A stretch of 64,000 nt of DNA. Origin: Ailanthus altissimus. Its lineage: Eukaryota > Streptophyta > Magnoliopsida > Sapindales > Simaroubaceae. Below the pieces are notes generated by a model. That model was not told where the DNA came from and made no database searches. It saw only the letters and a program-made list of their open reading frames with translations. Below are positions 11,535 through 22,677 of this stretch, one piece after another; position 1 is the stretch's first letter, and each line of letters starts with the position of its first letter. The stretch covers positions 1,441,001 through 1,505,000 of the forward strand of contig CAMPEX010000001.1 of NCBI GenBank assembly GCA_946807835.1. The letters run 5' to 3'. Made by a program: the position numbers and the translations under genes.

Positions 11535-14280
11535 TGTTGCGCCTCAGACCCAAAAGATTCGACACATGACATAACTTACATTCATTCAATAATAAACACA
11601 CATACAATCTTAATTTTTCTAGTACATTCCTAAATTCTTGTTTATGGGTTAGTCTCATGTTTAAAAATATAAGCATAAATATTTATTGACAATATTTAAA
11701 AATTCATTTCAATTTTTCATAATTATAACAATTGAATTATGACTGGGGCAATTAGTAAACCGGAGATATATCGAGTTTTCTCAGAGATTAACACTATACT
11801 ACGTCACCAATAACAACTTTGTTACTGGAAGTCCAGAATATATTCATTGTAAATTCTTACTTAAAATCAACCCATAACCACACTAGATGAAACATAAACC
11901 AAATACAACCACACCTAATAAAATAGCACATAAGTATTTATTCAATAAGGACAAATCAAACACTTAGCAACCTAGCAACTTAGGGAACCCAAGGGGCAGC
12001 AGAAGCCTTGCCAAATCCGCTAAGTACACATGTACCTTATTTACCTGAAAACACCATAAACTATAATGAGTATAAAACTAAGTAAGCATACTGGTTTTTT
12101 TATATATCAAATTACAAATACATATATGTACACAATGCATATGTATGATATGTTGTAATAAATCAAAATTCATAATCTTATCAAATCACATGTCAGGTAA
12201 GCGCTTACACATTCTTTTAAAACATATAATAGGAATACCATCACTCAACTACTACTTAGTATGACTTGCATATCACATATCACATAATGAGCCAAATGTC
12301 ACTCGTAGGTGACATACCGTATGAGAGGAATAGTGCAAGTGAGGTTTAAATTACACATATATAATGCTCAAGCCTGAAGGTAAGATCCAAACCCTCACCC
12401 TGATCATCGGTGAGTCCTCTCACATGCACCAATACGCCATCACACGAATGTGATGACTCAATCTTCCTTTAGGTACCAATAGGATCCTCTCTATATACGG
12501 AACACATAACCTATACCAATCTCGAAGGAAAGGCCACACATAAAGGCTCCACAAATCACATAAGATGCCTACTAAGTCAACAGTGAGTTCAAACATCCTC
12601 AAAACACAAAATGTTTCTCATGGATATATTACACTTCAAAAGCTTTCTTTGTTAAACACATTTCATTTTGAAAGCTCACTTTCAAAAACACATGTATGTC
12701 CATACTCAATGTCAATGTTCACATTTCATATCAAATATACTTTGGCATAACATAAACATATTTCTAAGCACATTTACAAAATCATACACAGACAATTACT
12801 ATGCTTATTGTGATTTCAGTAAAAGTCTAGAATACTTACCTCTTAGCACTTTCGAGTACAAGGCTTAATTCTCCTTAACCTATAAATGGAGATTAATCCT
12901 TTCATAAGCCTCACAATTCACACAAAACACTTTAAATAGCTTACAAAATTATACATATTGCACTTATCACATCAAATAGGTCTAATTACTTAGTTTCTCA
13001 AAATCTGTCATTCTGAACACTCACACTTAACAAAATTTTCTTATACATCAAATGATGTCCAATTATTCCAAAATCAGAATAAATAATTCTTGACTCATGT
13101 ATCATTCTTATGTATGAATATTATATCATAATTCCTACACAATCCATTCCATAAATACCATCGAATCCAAACTACTAACCTGACAGGATCAAGATATTTA
13201 CTGAACAGTATTCAATCTCCTAATTTTATAAAATCATATACTAACTAAAAAATTACAAAAATACCACAGAGTAATTAATACATATCTCAATCCATGATAA
13301 ATGTTTTACTTCAAAATCACTGTCAAAAGTATTTTAAAACTATTTTATTCCATAGCTTTAAAAATCTATTAATCAAATACTGCAATGAGCTGATACACTT
13401 TAGAAAGTCATAACAATTTAACCACATTGATATAAATTTTAATTCTGAGTATATTATATTAGACATATAAAATTATCATATTTCATAAATTCATAATTTT
13501 TGAAGATCATTAATCTGATAAAAAATTATTTGTCACTGTATCATACTGTTAACACTAGAAATTTCTAAACTTTTAGGGTTATTTTGATAAATTCACTACA
13601 AATTTAATTTTTAGAAATTTTAATCAATTCAAAGTCTCAATTGATTATAAACATGTCTAATATCATATACTCAAAATTTAAATCCAGAATTGAATCACAA
13701 CAATTTATAAAATTCTTGGATCAAGAGACTATCAAGTAGAAGTTCTGTAATTCATCATGATTTATCAAGCTACCTACATAGATCATCATCAATTCTCACA
13801 ATATCTTATGAAATACACATCAAATCCTCAATTGTACATATTTTCAGAAATCAAAACTTAAAGGAATTAACTAATTTAACACCAAGAAACTAAGAAATGG
13901 TTATAATATACCTCTTAAAGCTTAAATTTCAACTTTCTTTTTCTCTTTCTCTCCCATTTCTTTCTCTCTTTTTTCACTCTAAAAGAGGTAGCTCGACCAA
14001 AATGAGTGAATTAGGGTTTCAAAAGTGTATTTTAATACTAAGAGGCTAATTTTTGGCATTTACGAATTTACCCTTAAAACTTTTAAAGTATTACAATTTA
14101 GTCGCTAAAATAAATCTAAAGTCTTGCAAATAAATCCAATACTAATAGTATATCCTTAACCTATACAAACACTACTAATAACAATACATAAATCAAGTAT
14201 CACCCACATACAAATAAAATATATATATTTATATATATATATATAAATACTTATTCTTACCGATTGTGGATACTGGTTAC
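11535..14280 (-). repeat. Probable solo LTR of a Tekay-like element (minus)
   Basis: Read on the minus strand, it ends GGGTCTGAGGCGCAACA at 11535, resembling the ...GGGCG...TCA end of the Gy1 LTR. The ~2.7 kb is non-coding with LTR-like texture, including a purine-rich leader at about 13920-13980. The upstream boundary could not be fixed and no target duplication was found, so extent and identity are tentative. A TA microsatellite lies at about 14217-14246. Confidence 0.4.
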
Positions 14281-14377
14281 TATAGATAGAGCTTGATCTC
14301 TCATACCTTTATTACGACCTGAGGAAACTAGTTTTGAGTCAACCTTTGAAGTTTGATGACTTAGAGCCATATCTTTA

Positions 14378-15123
14378 GTGAATATTAGCTTATCTAAAAC
14401 TCTTACTTGTGTTGTATGGCATCACTTTGTGACTATGTATGAGGTTGAATCTCTAAAGTTTATTAAGTTCTTTTATAATAATATGATTGAGTTCGATGTC
14501 AATATAGGGACTTTTACCAAATTTGACCAAGGAGAGGAGATTATAATCACCCCAAGGTTACTTAACACTATTCAAGGATTATCAGATAAGAGATATGGGA
14601 CATGAGGTGTTTTTCATACAAGGGTGGCCTTGACCTTCTTTCAGACTCTCTCAATAGAAAGTTTTGAGGTTGCTCTTTAGGAGAGTATTGACCTAGAGGT
14701 CAAGCTATATAGGGAGGATTTTTTTCAAAGCTTATCTCTCAAGCTTAGATCTTAAAGCAAGTATTTAGCATATTATTTTGCTTCAAGAATGCCATTTTAG
14801 TACAGTTAAGAGGTTAGACCACATCATTATAACATTTAAATAGACGAGTCTGCCTTAACCTTTGCTTCATGCTAGCTCACCAATTGCTCTATACACAAAA
14901 CAACAAGCCATATTGCTTGCCTTAAGGGATGGTGATCACTAGATTCCTAGAATGTTTTGACATTTATGTAATAGAGGAGTAGGATTCTTTCACTAATGTT
15001 ACCCTTTTCAAGCTTAATAGTTAGATGCTTACTTTTTCCATTAAGGATAAGGAGATTAGAGTGGATGAGCTTATTAATGGGAATGATGATGCTCCCGATG
15101 TTGAAATACTAGATATTGAGCTA
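14378..15123 (+). pseudogene. Gag-like 'putative plant transposon protein' ORF, broken
   Basis: The open start (14378-14605) includes SLKFIKFFYNNMIEFDVNIG, TFTKFDQGEEIIITPRLLNT and IQGLSDKRYG. This recalls the plant domain often listed as 'putative plant transposon protein', typically V-R-x-F-Y-x-N followed by G...F....I....GL. Further blocks in shifted frames (IALYTKQQAILLALRDGDH near 14890-14950) match the helix that follows in such proteins. Many stops follow. The assignment rests on remembered motif shape; the function of this domain is unknown. Confidence 0.4.
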
Positions 15124-15974
15124 TGAATGTTCAGCCAAGTATCCTAAATCTGGTCGGAGATATACTCTTAAGAACCTATCTTTGGAGATAGACAAGATTT
15201 TTTAGAGTTTTTTCTGGCTTAGTATAATAGTCAGATATATACAAACTACTCAAGATGCTCGGCTCAATCGTATAGAGCTATAGTTGACCTAGATCCTTTA
15301 ACTTCTCCTAAACTAGTCTCCACCTCCTAGTTAGCAAGAACCTCCATATGTCTTGCATTGATAGTTTAACCTACATCTCTATTGCACCACATTATTAGTT
15401 ATTTTTATTTCGACTTTATTGTCTCTATATTTTGAATATTTTTGGATAATTTATCTAATTTTTATGAGTATTTTGATTTGGTGCCCATTTGTGGATATGG
15501 ATGTTTCGATTTGGTTGTTTGCATAGATTTGATTTGTCATATCTATGAAAATTTCATTTTTAGATCATTGTTAATATTGTGATCTTGATGTTGAACCTAT
15601 GCATTTGATTTTTTTTTGGGATAATTACATCTTATTGATCATTTGCCATTTAGGACACTCTTATTATTTATTTTTTGGACCAATTTTGTCTTCTCTTTAT
15701 TGTGGATTATTGCTTAATTTGTATTTTGGACTTTAGATTTACTATTGTAAATTGGGGGGAGGTATATTTTATGTATTTCTTGGTTCTTCCCTTCATGTAT
15801 TTTTAATGATGTTAAAATGGGGAGAAATGTCTAATGTATTTATGATCTAGATGTGTTGTTCTTTAGGGGGAGTATCTTTTTCTAATTGTTCTTGAAATGT
15901 TGATATATCATCACTTTTCTAGATTTCTAAAGGGGGAAATTTATTTTTCAAATAAATAAATGTGTGTCATCATT
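15124..15974 (+). other. 3' UTR of the non-autonomous element
   Basis: No coding potential. Several G-rich stretches (ggggaggta, gggagtatc, agggggaaa) recur towards the LTR, as is common just upstream of plant LTRs. Confidence 0.45.
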
Positions 15975-15988
15975 AAAAAAGGGAGAGA
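15975..15988 (+). other. Polypurine tract
   Basis: aaaaaagggagaga lies directly before the LTR start at 15990. This is the expected plus-strand priming site. Confidence 0.75.
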
Positions 15989-15989
15989 T

Positions 15990-17097
15990 TGTTGACCAGG
16001 CATGGTTATACCAATTTTGGTTTTAATGATAACAAATAATTATTTAGTTTTTAATTACTTGATATTTTCACAAGTTATTTTGAATGAATTATTTATCTAA
16101 GAAGAAATCAGGTATTATTGGATTTCATGGAGATCAATTAAAGATCAAGATAATCGTTGGGTTAAGTGAACAAATATTTTTTGATAACTTGTATTAATGT
16201 GATATTTTATTTCCATTTGAGAGTTTTGTGTAATTCGTAAGATATATAATGTTTTTCAAAATTCATAAAAATTGAAACTCGCAAAACTTTGAAAAATTTT
16301 GTCCCAAGAAAAACTAATTGTATAGTTTCAACAATCTGTTAAACTAGTTGTGTGGTTTGGGAATTGGTTTCACAACTGGTTTAAACAAAATCTAATTGAC
16401 TATGACTAAAGCTCAAATTAGCTCTAACTAGTTTGAAATTGATTGTGCAGTTTAAGAACTAGTTTGTAAACTGATTATGTAATTTTGGACTCCACTAGTG
16501 AAATTATGTAGTTTGCCAAACTAGTTGTGTTATTCTATTTTTTTTTTTGGACTTTTTTAAATAACTATTTTCTCATTTCTACTATATATAGAGGTTGTTT
16601 TCCACTTAAAAAAATTTCACCATATTTTCAAAATACTTATACTTATTCCTCTTTAATTAGAAATAAATTAAGCTTTCATTTGTTAGAAACTTTATACACA
16701 TCTGAGGACTCAAATTTACATATCTACTAAATAAGGAGTATTTTCATTAGTTATCATTTCCATTTCTTATTGTGAGAGAAAAATCTATTAATTACACAAC
16801 TTGTGAGTAATCTTGTGTCCTATATAGGTTAATTAAAAACCTTTTAAGTCATATTGTAAACTCGCCTTAATTTGAACATCACTAGTGGAATCCTTATTAC
16901 ATTTGATGCAGGGTATGAGTGTAAGCATGTTGTGGGCTACTGAATAATGTAAAATTGATTTCATTCTCTTTTAAATCCTTCTTTATTTATGGTAATTGTT
17001 GTATTTTAATTTGTTCTCTATTGCTTGCAATAGTTTAGTATAAATTATACATGACTTTTCCAACTACTCAATTCAGTCTCCCACTTAGGTTGCTTTA
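15990..17097 (+). repeat. 3' LTR of the non-autonomous element, interrupted by Gy2
   Basis: Starts TGTTGACCAGGCATGG. About 16310-16540 holds degenerate copies of an actagttgtg/ggttt motif. A candidate TATA box (ctatatatagagg) is near 16581-16592. The end caattcagtctcccacttag resembles LTR ends that precede a PBS in plant copia-like elements. Gy2 begins at 17098, so the last bases are missing here. Confidence 0.65.
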
Positions 17098-17578
17098 TGT
17101 CACGAACCTTTCTAAAAATATGCGGCCTTAGACGCTTTAAGTGCTAAGCAAAAAAGAAATACACATAGAGAAGAAATGAGAAAGCATGCACACAAGGTGT
17201 TTGAGAAAAAACTATTTATATTGTTGAAGAGATTAAGTTATAAGATGGTTTGTAAAACTGAGGGTGTCCCCTTTTTATACTACTAGCTCCACATAATCAA
17301 CGGCCAAAATCTTAGATGCTATACGATGATTAAATGATATATATACAAGATAGGATAATATGCCACAAAATATTCCTAGATTCCATCACATATACTACGG
17401 AATATTTTCTTGCCAAATAAGGATTTTACAACCCTAATAAGTCGTGGGCCAAGCATGTATCTCCATCTCAATCAATAGGCCTTCTAAAAACTTCGGTTCA
17501 CATAGCGCTCTATAGTCTAAGGACCCTCCAACAGGCCTAGTCGTACACTAAGTACTTGAGAACACTCGGGGCATGACA
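17098..17578 (-). repeat. Gy2 3' LTR
   Basis: On the minus strand it starts TGTCATGCCCCGAG (17578) and ends GGTTCGTGACA (17098), 481 bp. It aligns with the Gy3 LTR at 26755-27222 throughout, for example tttgagaaaa and acccc...tttatac blocks. Confidence 0.85.
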
Positions 17579-17591
17579 TTCTTCCCCACTA
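17579..17591 (-). other. Gy2 polypurine tract
   Basis: Minus-strand AGTGGGGAAGAA directly upstream of the 3' LTR. Confidence 0.75.
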
Positions 17592-17599
17592 AATTCACG

Positions 17600-17800
17600 C
17601 AATGACCTTATTGCATCGTCCTTAAAACTCGTGCACCTTACTCTCGACTGCTATAGTGCATTCTCAGGTTTCTAGCTTGCTTCACTATTAACCAACTCTT
17701 TCCACTTGATAAAATACTCACGACTTGGAGAGTAGCTCTTCTTTCGTATTATCCTCACATTAAGGATATGTTATACCTCCTTGTTGTAAGATATGGAAAC
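17600..17800 (-). pseudogene. Gy2 chromodomain
   Basis: Minus-strand reading YNKEV*HILNVRIIRKKSY, then REYFIKWKELVNSEAS and PENAL. This is the shape of a chromovirus chromodomain: aromatic and I-L start, EYLVKWKG, then SWEPE. The Trp of the WEPE box is a stop here. Chromodomains at the integrase C-terminus are thought to steer insertion into heterochromatin. Confidence 0.75.
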
Positions 17801-18970
17801 CCCCAAAGGTGCCCTGGTTTGTAGCCCATACTTTGTGTCCTTTGCATCACTATGGTATGGCTTTAGGTAGCTTGCGTGAAACACCAGATGTAACCGAAGT
17901 CTTGAAGGTAACTCCACCTTATGTGAGACATTGCAAACTCTCTTGGTAATAAGAAATGACCCCTTATATTTCCAAACAAGACTCTTGTGGAGTAGGTGGG
18001 TAGACTTGTGCTGCGTTAGGAGTATCTTTACTATCACTAAGTCACCCACATTGTATTCAACATGCCTTTGCTTGTCATCAGCCCATTTCTTCATCCACTT
18101 TATTGCCTTACTAAGATACACCCACTCTTTGTTCGACTGCTTGTGCCAGGACTTTGCAGCTTTGTACGCTATGAGACTCCTCCTGTTTCACTAGATACAA
18201 GTGTATGCAGTGTAACAGGTTGCTAGCCAGTAGCTAGCTTGAGTGGGCTTTGGTTCGTCGACTTACTCCACCATAAGTTGTATGAGAATTGTGCCACATC
18301 AAGTAGCTTTACCCAATCTTGTTGATTTGTGGTCATAAAGTACTATAAGTACAACTTTAACAATGCATTCACCTTATCGGTCAGCCCATCCATTTGTAGG
18401 TGAAAGCCAGTGAAAAAGTAAAGCTCTGACCCTATGAGATTGAACAACTCTATCTAAAATCTCCCCGTAAACCTCATGTCATAATCGCTTACTATCACCC
18501 TCGGCAAGCCCCAATACTTACTACATGCTTAAAGAAAATCTCATTATCTCCTCCGCACTACACTTCTAGGGTGCTGGTATAAAAGTAGCATACTTGGAAA
18601 ATTGGTCCACCACTACGATAATAGTTTCACATCCCTCTGATTTTGGTAAGGCCACAATGAAATCCATAGAATTGACCTCCCAAGGTCTCTTTGGTATGGG
18701 CAATGGCTCAAGTAGGCTTGCGGGACTCAGTTTCTTGATCTTGTCTTATTGGCAAACTAGACAAGCCTTTACAAACTGCTCAATCTCCTTTCGCATGTGT
18801 GGCTAATAGTACACCGCCTTCAATAGAGTGTACCTATACTTTTGTCCTAGATGGTCAACCCATTTTATATCATGACATTCTTTTATGAGGTTTCGCAGTA
18901 AAATCTCCCACTTTGTACCTACACTAGAGCTTGTAATCGAACTCCGCAAAAAATCTTGCCACCTAGCTTA
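17771..18970 (-). pseudogene. Gy2 integrase
   Basis: The C-terminal part is open at 17771-18121 (MKKWADDKQRHVEYNVGDLV, FHASYLKPYH), the GPY/F-type module of chromoviruses. The core is readable upstream: CLVCQ zinc ligands, NSMDFIVALPKSEG (first Asp), VSDYDMRFTGRF (second Asp). In the third motif QMDGLTDKVN, the catalytic Glu (normally T-E-R) is Asp. Several stops are present. It would insert element DNA into the genome, but this copy is dead. Confidence 0.85.
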
Positions 18971-19440
18971 CTTTGGGCTAAGTTTATTTTGGCCTTAGAA
19001 GTAACTCATTGCTATATTTTCTGTCATCATTATGAACTTTACCTCAAGCAAATAATGTCACCAAGTGCCCAGACAGTGGATGACTCATGTCATTTATTGC
19101 TCTTGTACTGTATAGCACCTCTTTGACTCATTGAGTTTTTAGCTTTCATACGTGATCGGATGACCCTGTTGTATTAAAACACGCTCAATGAAAAAATCAA
19201 ATGTGTTAGTATGTACCTCATACGGTAACAAGTGATTCAACAATGCTAAACTGGTTGCTCAATCACTGCCCTCTTCAATCGATCAAAAGCCTCTTGGCAT
19301 TTCTTTGTCCACTCTTATACTTTAATCTTCTTCAATAGGTGAGTAAAGAGTGTGACAATGGTAAAATAGCCCTTGATAAATCTTTGGTAGTAGTTGACTA
19401 ACTCAAAAAAAGATCGCAGCTTAGTAAGACTCGTAGATGT
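18971..19440 (-). pseudogene. Gy2 RNase H
   Basis: Minus-strand frames hold EWTKKCQEAFDRLKRAV, then a degraded HTD...F.IERVLIQQGHPI, YTVQEQ, and HCLGTW.HYLLEVKF, in the normal order of gypsy RNase H. There are multiple stops and shifts; the acidic residues are only partly kept. Confidence 0.75.
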
Positions 19441-20134
19441 CTTTCAATCCACTATAGCACGAATCTTTGCTCTATCCATCATCAACTTAACGTCTTTGAT
19501 CTTATAGCCTAAAAATTTCATATCTGGCTTAACAAATGAGCACTTCTCTCTCTTTACATACAACACATTCTCGCAGAGTACTTGCAAAAAATTTTGTAAG
19601 TGCTCTACATGCTCCTTAAGAGTGTTGTTATAGATGACGATGTCATATAAGTACACGACAACGAACTTGTTGAGGAAAGGCTGAAGTATGTTGTTCATCA
19701 ATGTGTAGAATATAGCTAGTGCATTAGTGAGGCCAAACGGAATGACAAGAAACTCAAACGCTCTATAGCGCGTCACACGCGTAGTCTTTGGCTCATCTCC
19801 TTCGGCTATTTGCACTTGATGATAACCCGATCTCAAGCCTAGCTTTGAAAAGTACTTGCTAGTCCAAATTAATCAAACAAGTCAACAATTAAAGGAATGG
19901 GATACCTACTCTTGATGGTGACTTTGTTCAGCATCCGGTAGTCTATGCATAGCCGCAGTGATCCGTTATGTTTGCGCTAAAAAAATATTAGCACACCATA
20001 GGGTGCTGCGCACCATAGGGCACCTTAGATGGTTGGTTGAACCCCGCATACAATAACTCATTGAGGTGCTTTCATAAATTTGCTAACTCTGATGGAGACA
20101 TTCGATAAGGTGCTTTGGTAGGTAGCTTAGTTCT
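19441..20134 (-). pseudogene. Gy2 reverse transcriptase, catalytic box mutated
   Basis: Open on the minus strand at 19444-19836: MRSGYHQVQIAEGDEPKT, FGLTNALAIF, then VVVYLYDIVIYN. The box should be Y-L-D-D; the first Asp is Tyr here (codons at 19642-19653), so polymerisation is abolished. The upstream finger region reaches the lead-in KAPYRMSPSEL (about 20070-20115) in broken frames. A short duplication, caccatagggtgc/gcaccatagggca, sits near 19990-20025. The reading resumes at 21528 on the far side of solo LTR A. Confidence 0.9.
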
Positions 20135-21527
20135 TGATGTCTGATTTTAATGACCTAGTGCAAGTGTACGTTTTTTGTATCAAGTAATATAGGACTAAGT
20201 CCAGATTATCGATCCCACAGAGACTATTATTTCTATTTTCTTCAATTGAATACTAAAATTACTCTACTTTACCTTTATCCAGATTAGCTTCAAGGATGGA
20301 GTTTAACTAAAGAAATTATTATTATCGAATTGAACCTAATTAAAATATCGCAAGTACTTAAAGATAAAATTCACTAAATTGATAGGTAATCTAGGGTATC
20401 AACGTATCCCCTAGTAGTTCACTGAACCCTTTAGCCCCTTAGTTATTCCCTTTTTATCAATTGATTGGCTAGACACTGATTTCATCATAAGCTTCTGTCA
20501 ACAGTTGAATGATAATATCACACCCTAACAATTACCTATATGTCTATAATAATCTGAATAAGATGCAATTCATTAAGATTAAGTCTAATCAAACCATACA
20601 TGCCACCTAGGTATATGTCTATCTTAGATGGAACTTATAGATATTATTACCCTATGATCGTGTATCAATCTACTATAGGTTAAACACATGATTCCTTTTA
20701 TCAAAGTTATCATGGTACCTAAACAATCAAAATAGTGATAAAGTATAATGAAAGTATTAAGCATAGATAGAGTGAATCAATTAAGGGATAAAAGTTCATA
20801 ACTAAGAGTTTAAAAGAATCAATTACATACTAGGTTCAATAACGTCTAACCCTAGATCAAAAGAATTTAGCTCATGTTCAAAACAAGATTATCAAAGCAA
20901 AAGTATACAAATATCATGATCAAAATCATCTCTTAAAACTAAGGAAGAAAATAACACAAGTGATGCCCTGAGTTGTTCTTCTTCCTCTTGTCTTGATTGC
21001 CCAAGAGTTGATTCCTTAATCTTCAATACAATTCACCTTGATCTCTTGGTTTGATTGCGTATTCGTTGCTTGCATTTTTCTCCTTGCTAAATCTCTCTAT
21101 TTTTTCTCCAAAATAGTATTTTTGTTGCTAAGACAAACCCTAGGCGCGAGGAGCTTCGAATCCACCTCCAATAGGCGAGTTGAGAAAGGTATTTAAATAT
21201 CCACACGGGTGCCACGGCGCTGGGGGCTCAGAGCCACGACGCTGGACACGAGAACAAGTCTATCAAGACATCGACGAGTACTGTGGCACTTACTTACTGA
21301 TCTGGGAGCTGCGGCGCCCAGCCACTAGTTACTGCGCTACTTTCGTATTTTGAGCGTAACTTCTTCGTTTGACGTCCGATTTGCCTCCCGTTTATTCCTA
21401 TGCATTTCATTTTCTATCGTACATCTATTTAGGATCACAAAATGCAATTAAATATTCAATACTTATGATTTGGAGCAAAATATAAAAGTTAGGTACAAAT
21501 TCCACTAGTACTTTTATGCCCCTATCA
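20135..21527 (-). repeat. Solo LTR A (TGATARGGG family) inside Gy2 pol
   Basis: 1,393 bp, minus orientation, starting TGATAGGGGCAT (21527) and ending GACATCA (20135). It is flanked by gttct (20130-20134) and gttcc (21528-21532), a 5-bp target duplication with one change. Removing it joins the Gy2 reading ...KLKPG directly to ...TKAPYRMSPSEL, the expected gypsy order, so the boundaries are exact. It contains a GC-rich island (gcgctgg motifs, about 21205-21320). Its 3' end carries a conserved block with ttacttg and cacttgcact. No coding region. Confidence 0.9.
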
Positions 21528-22677
21528 GTTCCCGGCTTCAATTTAATATCGTGTTTTATCGTCCGTCTTGGTGGTAATTTCAGTAGTAATACTGCTGGTA
21601 TTTCTTCCTTGTGCTACTTTAGCACTTTTGTAATCTCCATTGATAGCTCATCTTTGCCCCTATTCGCCTCTTATATTATGGCAAGGTATGTCTCTTCTCC
21701 CTTCTTGGCTCATTTCTTCAGTTGAATGGCAGAAAAGGAAGTGATGTGGGCGTTTAACTTAGATTGCCCATCTTTGGACTTATCTACTATTTGCACTATG
21801 TGGTCCTCCCTCCAGAATACACACATAGTTATGTCATGGAAGTGATATCACATTAAATTGCTACAAGAAGACCAAACCAGGAACAACGTCAAAATCATCA
21901 AGAAGTGCTATCAAAAAATTTACCTAACCGCTCCACTTTCCAAGGTGCATTTTGACTCCGTGTATGACCCCGTCTAGGGGTTTGATTGTAGCTTTTACGG
22001 TCTAAAGGTAGCCAATCCCTTTCTCTACCTTAAGGCCCAAGTGCTCTGCTTTCGTATGCTCGAGGAAGTTGTACGTAGCTCCAATACCCACTAATGCTCA
22101 AGTCTTTTTCCTGTTGATGTAGGCTTCAACATACATTAGCACCTTTCTCATTGGTGCGCAGGCTGCCCGCTTGGAATTGAGGGCATTGAGTAGCTGTATA
22201 CATCCTAGTTAACCCTATTTACCTGTTTGTTGAGTCTTTAATATTGCATTGATAGCCTTCTTCTTTGGCCAGTCCTTAATCCAATGATCCCTGTCACAAA
22301 GGAAATAGTTAGATCGCAACTTTCTCCCGCAGTTGTGCTTCTGCTCTCTCCTCGTGGGTGGTTTTCTTTTTCCCTCTATTTTGCACTCCGTGCCGCTTTA
22401 GCTCATTAGACGTCCATGTTTGTAATCTGTTGAGGAAATTGAATAGCAAGTCCTCTTCACTCATATTGAGGATCTGCAGCATCAATAAAGAGTACTCCTC
22501 TAGTACTTACTAATAGCTTAGTCTATCTAAATTCCTTTAGTCACTTTCTAGTGTCATGCGCAACATTTTCTAGATAGAATTAGTGCTTCAACTCTTGTTT
22601 GAACTCTACCTAGATGTTGATGGTGCAAGGACCCTTATGAATCTCCTCGCTTTTCCTACGCCACCACAGAATTACAT
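21528..22677 (-). pseudogene. Gy2 protease, zinc knuckle and partial gag
   Basis: Minus-strand order from high to low coordinate: gag C-terminal part (about 22400-22677, aligning with Gy3 33640-33870), a zinc knuckle near 22275-22340 (YFLCDRDHWIKDWPK, two Cys lost), protease (about 21960-22110), spacer, then EIPAVLLLKLPPRRTIKHDI before RT. The protease reads GIGATYNFLEHTKAEHLGLK, where families have D-T-G-A-T-H-N-F; the catalytic Asp is lost. It ends abruptly at 22677. Confidence 0.8.

Larger units (their letters stand above)
14281..17097 (+). mobile_element. 3' part of a non-autonomous LTR element with a gag-like ORF
   Basis: A degenerate ORF (14378 to about 15120), a long non-coding 3' UTR with several gggga/agggggag tracts, a polypurine tract (15975-15988) and an LTR starting TGTTGACC at 15990. 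No RT, RNase H or integrase is visible. The layout fits large non-autonomous plant LTR elements. The LTR is cut by the Gy2 insertion at 17098; the 5' half is missing or buried under the solo LTR at 11.5-14.3 kb. Confidence 0.55.
17098..22677 (-). mobile_element. Gy2: decayed Ty3/gypsy chromovirus with chromodomain
   Basis: Minus-strand element: 3' LTR (17098-17578), polypurine tract, chromodomain, integrase, RNase H, RT, then solo LTR A, then protease, zinc knuckle and the C-terminal half of gag. It stops in gag at 22677, where copia Co1 sequence begins abruptly. Gy3 (26755-34638) is a second copy of the same family and allows the lost parts to be recognised. Stops and frameshifts occur throughout. 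Confidence 0.9.

Noticed and set aside
18594..18806. 70-codon + strand frame
   Set aside because: It is the antisense shadow of the Gy2 integrase core on the minus strand.
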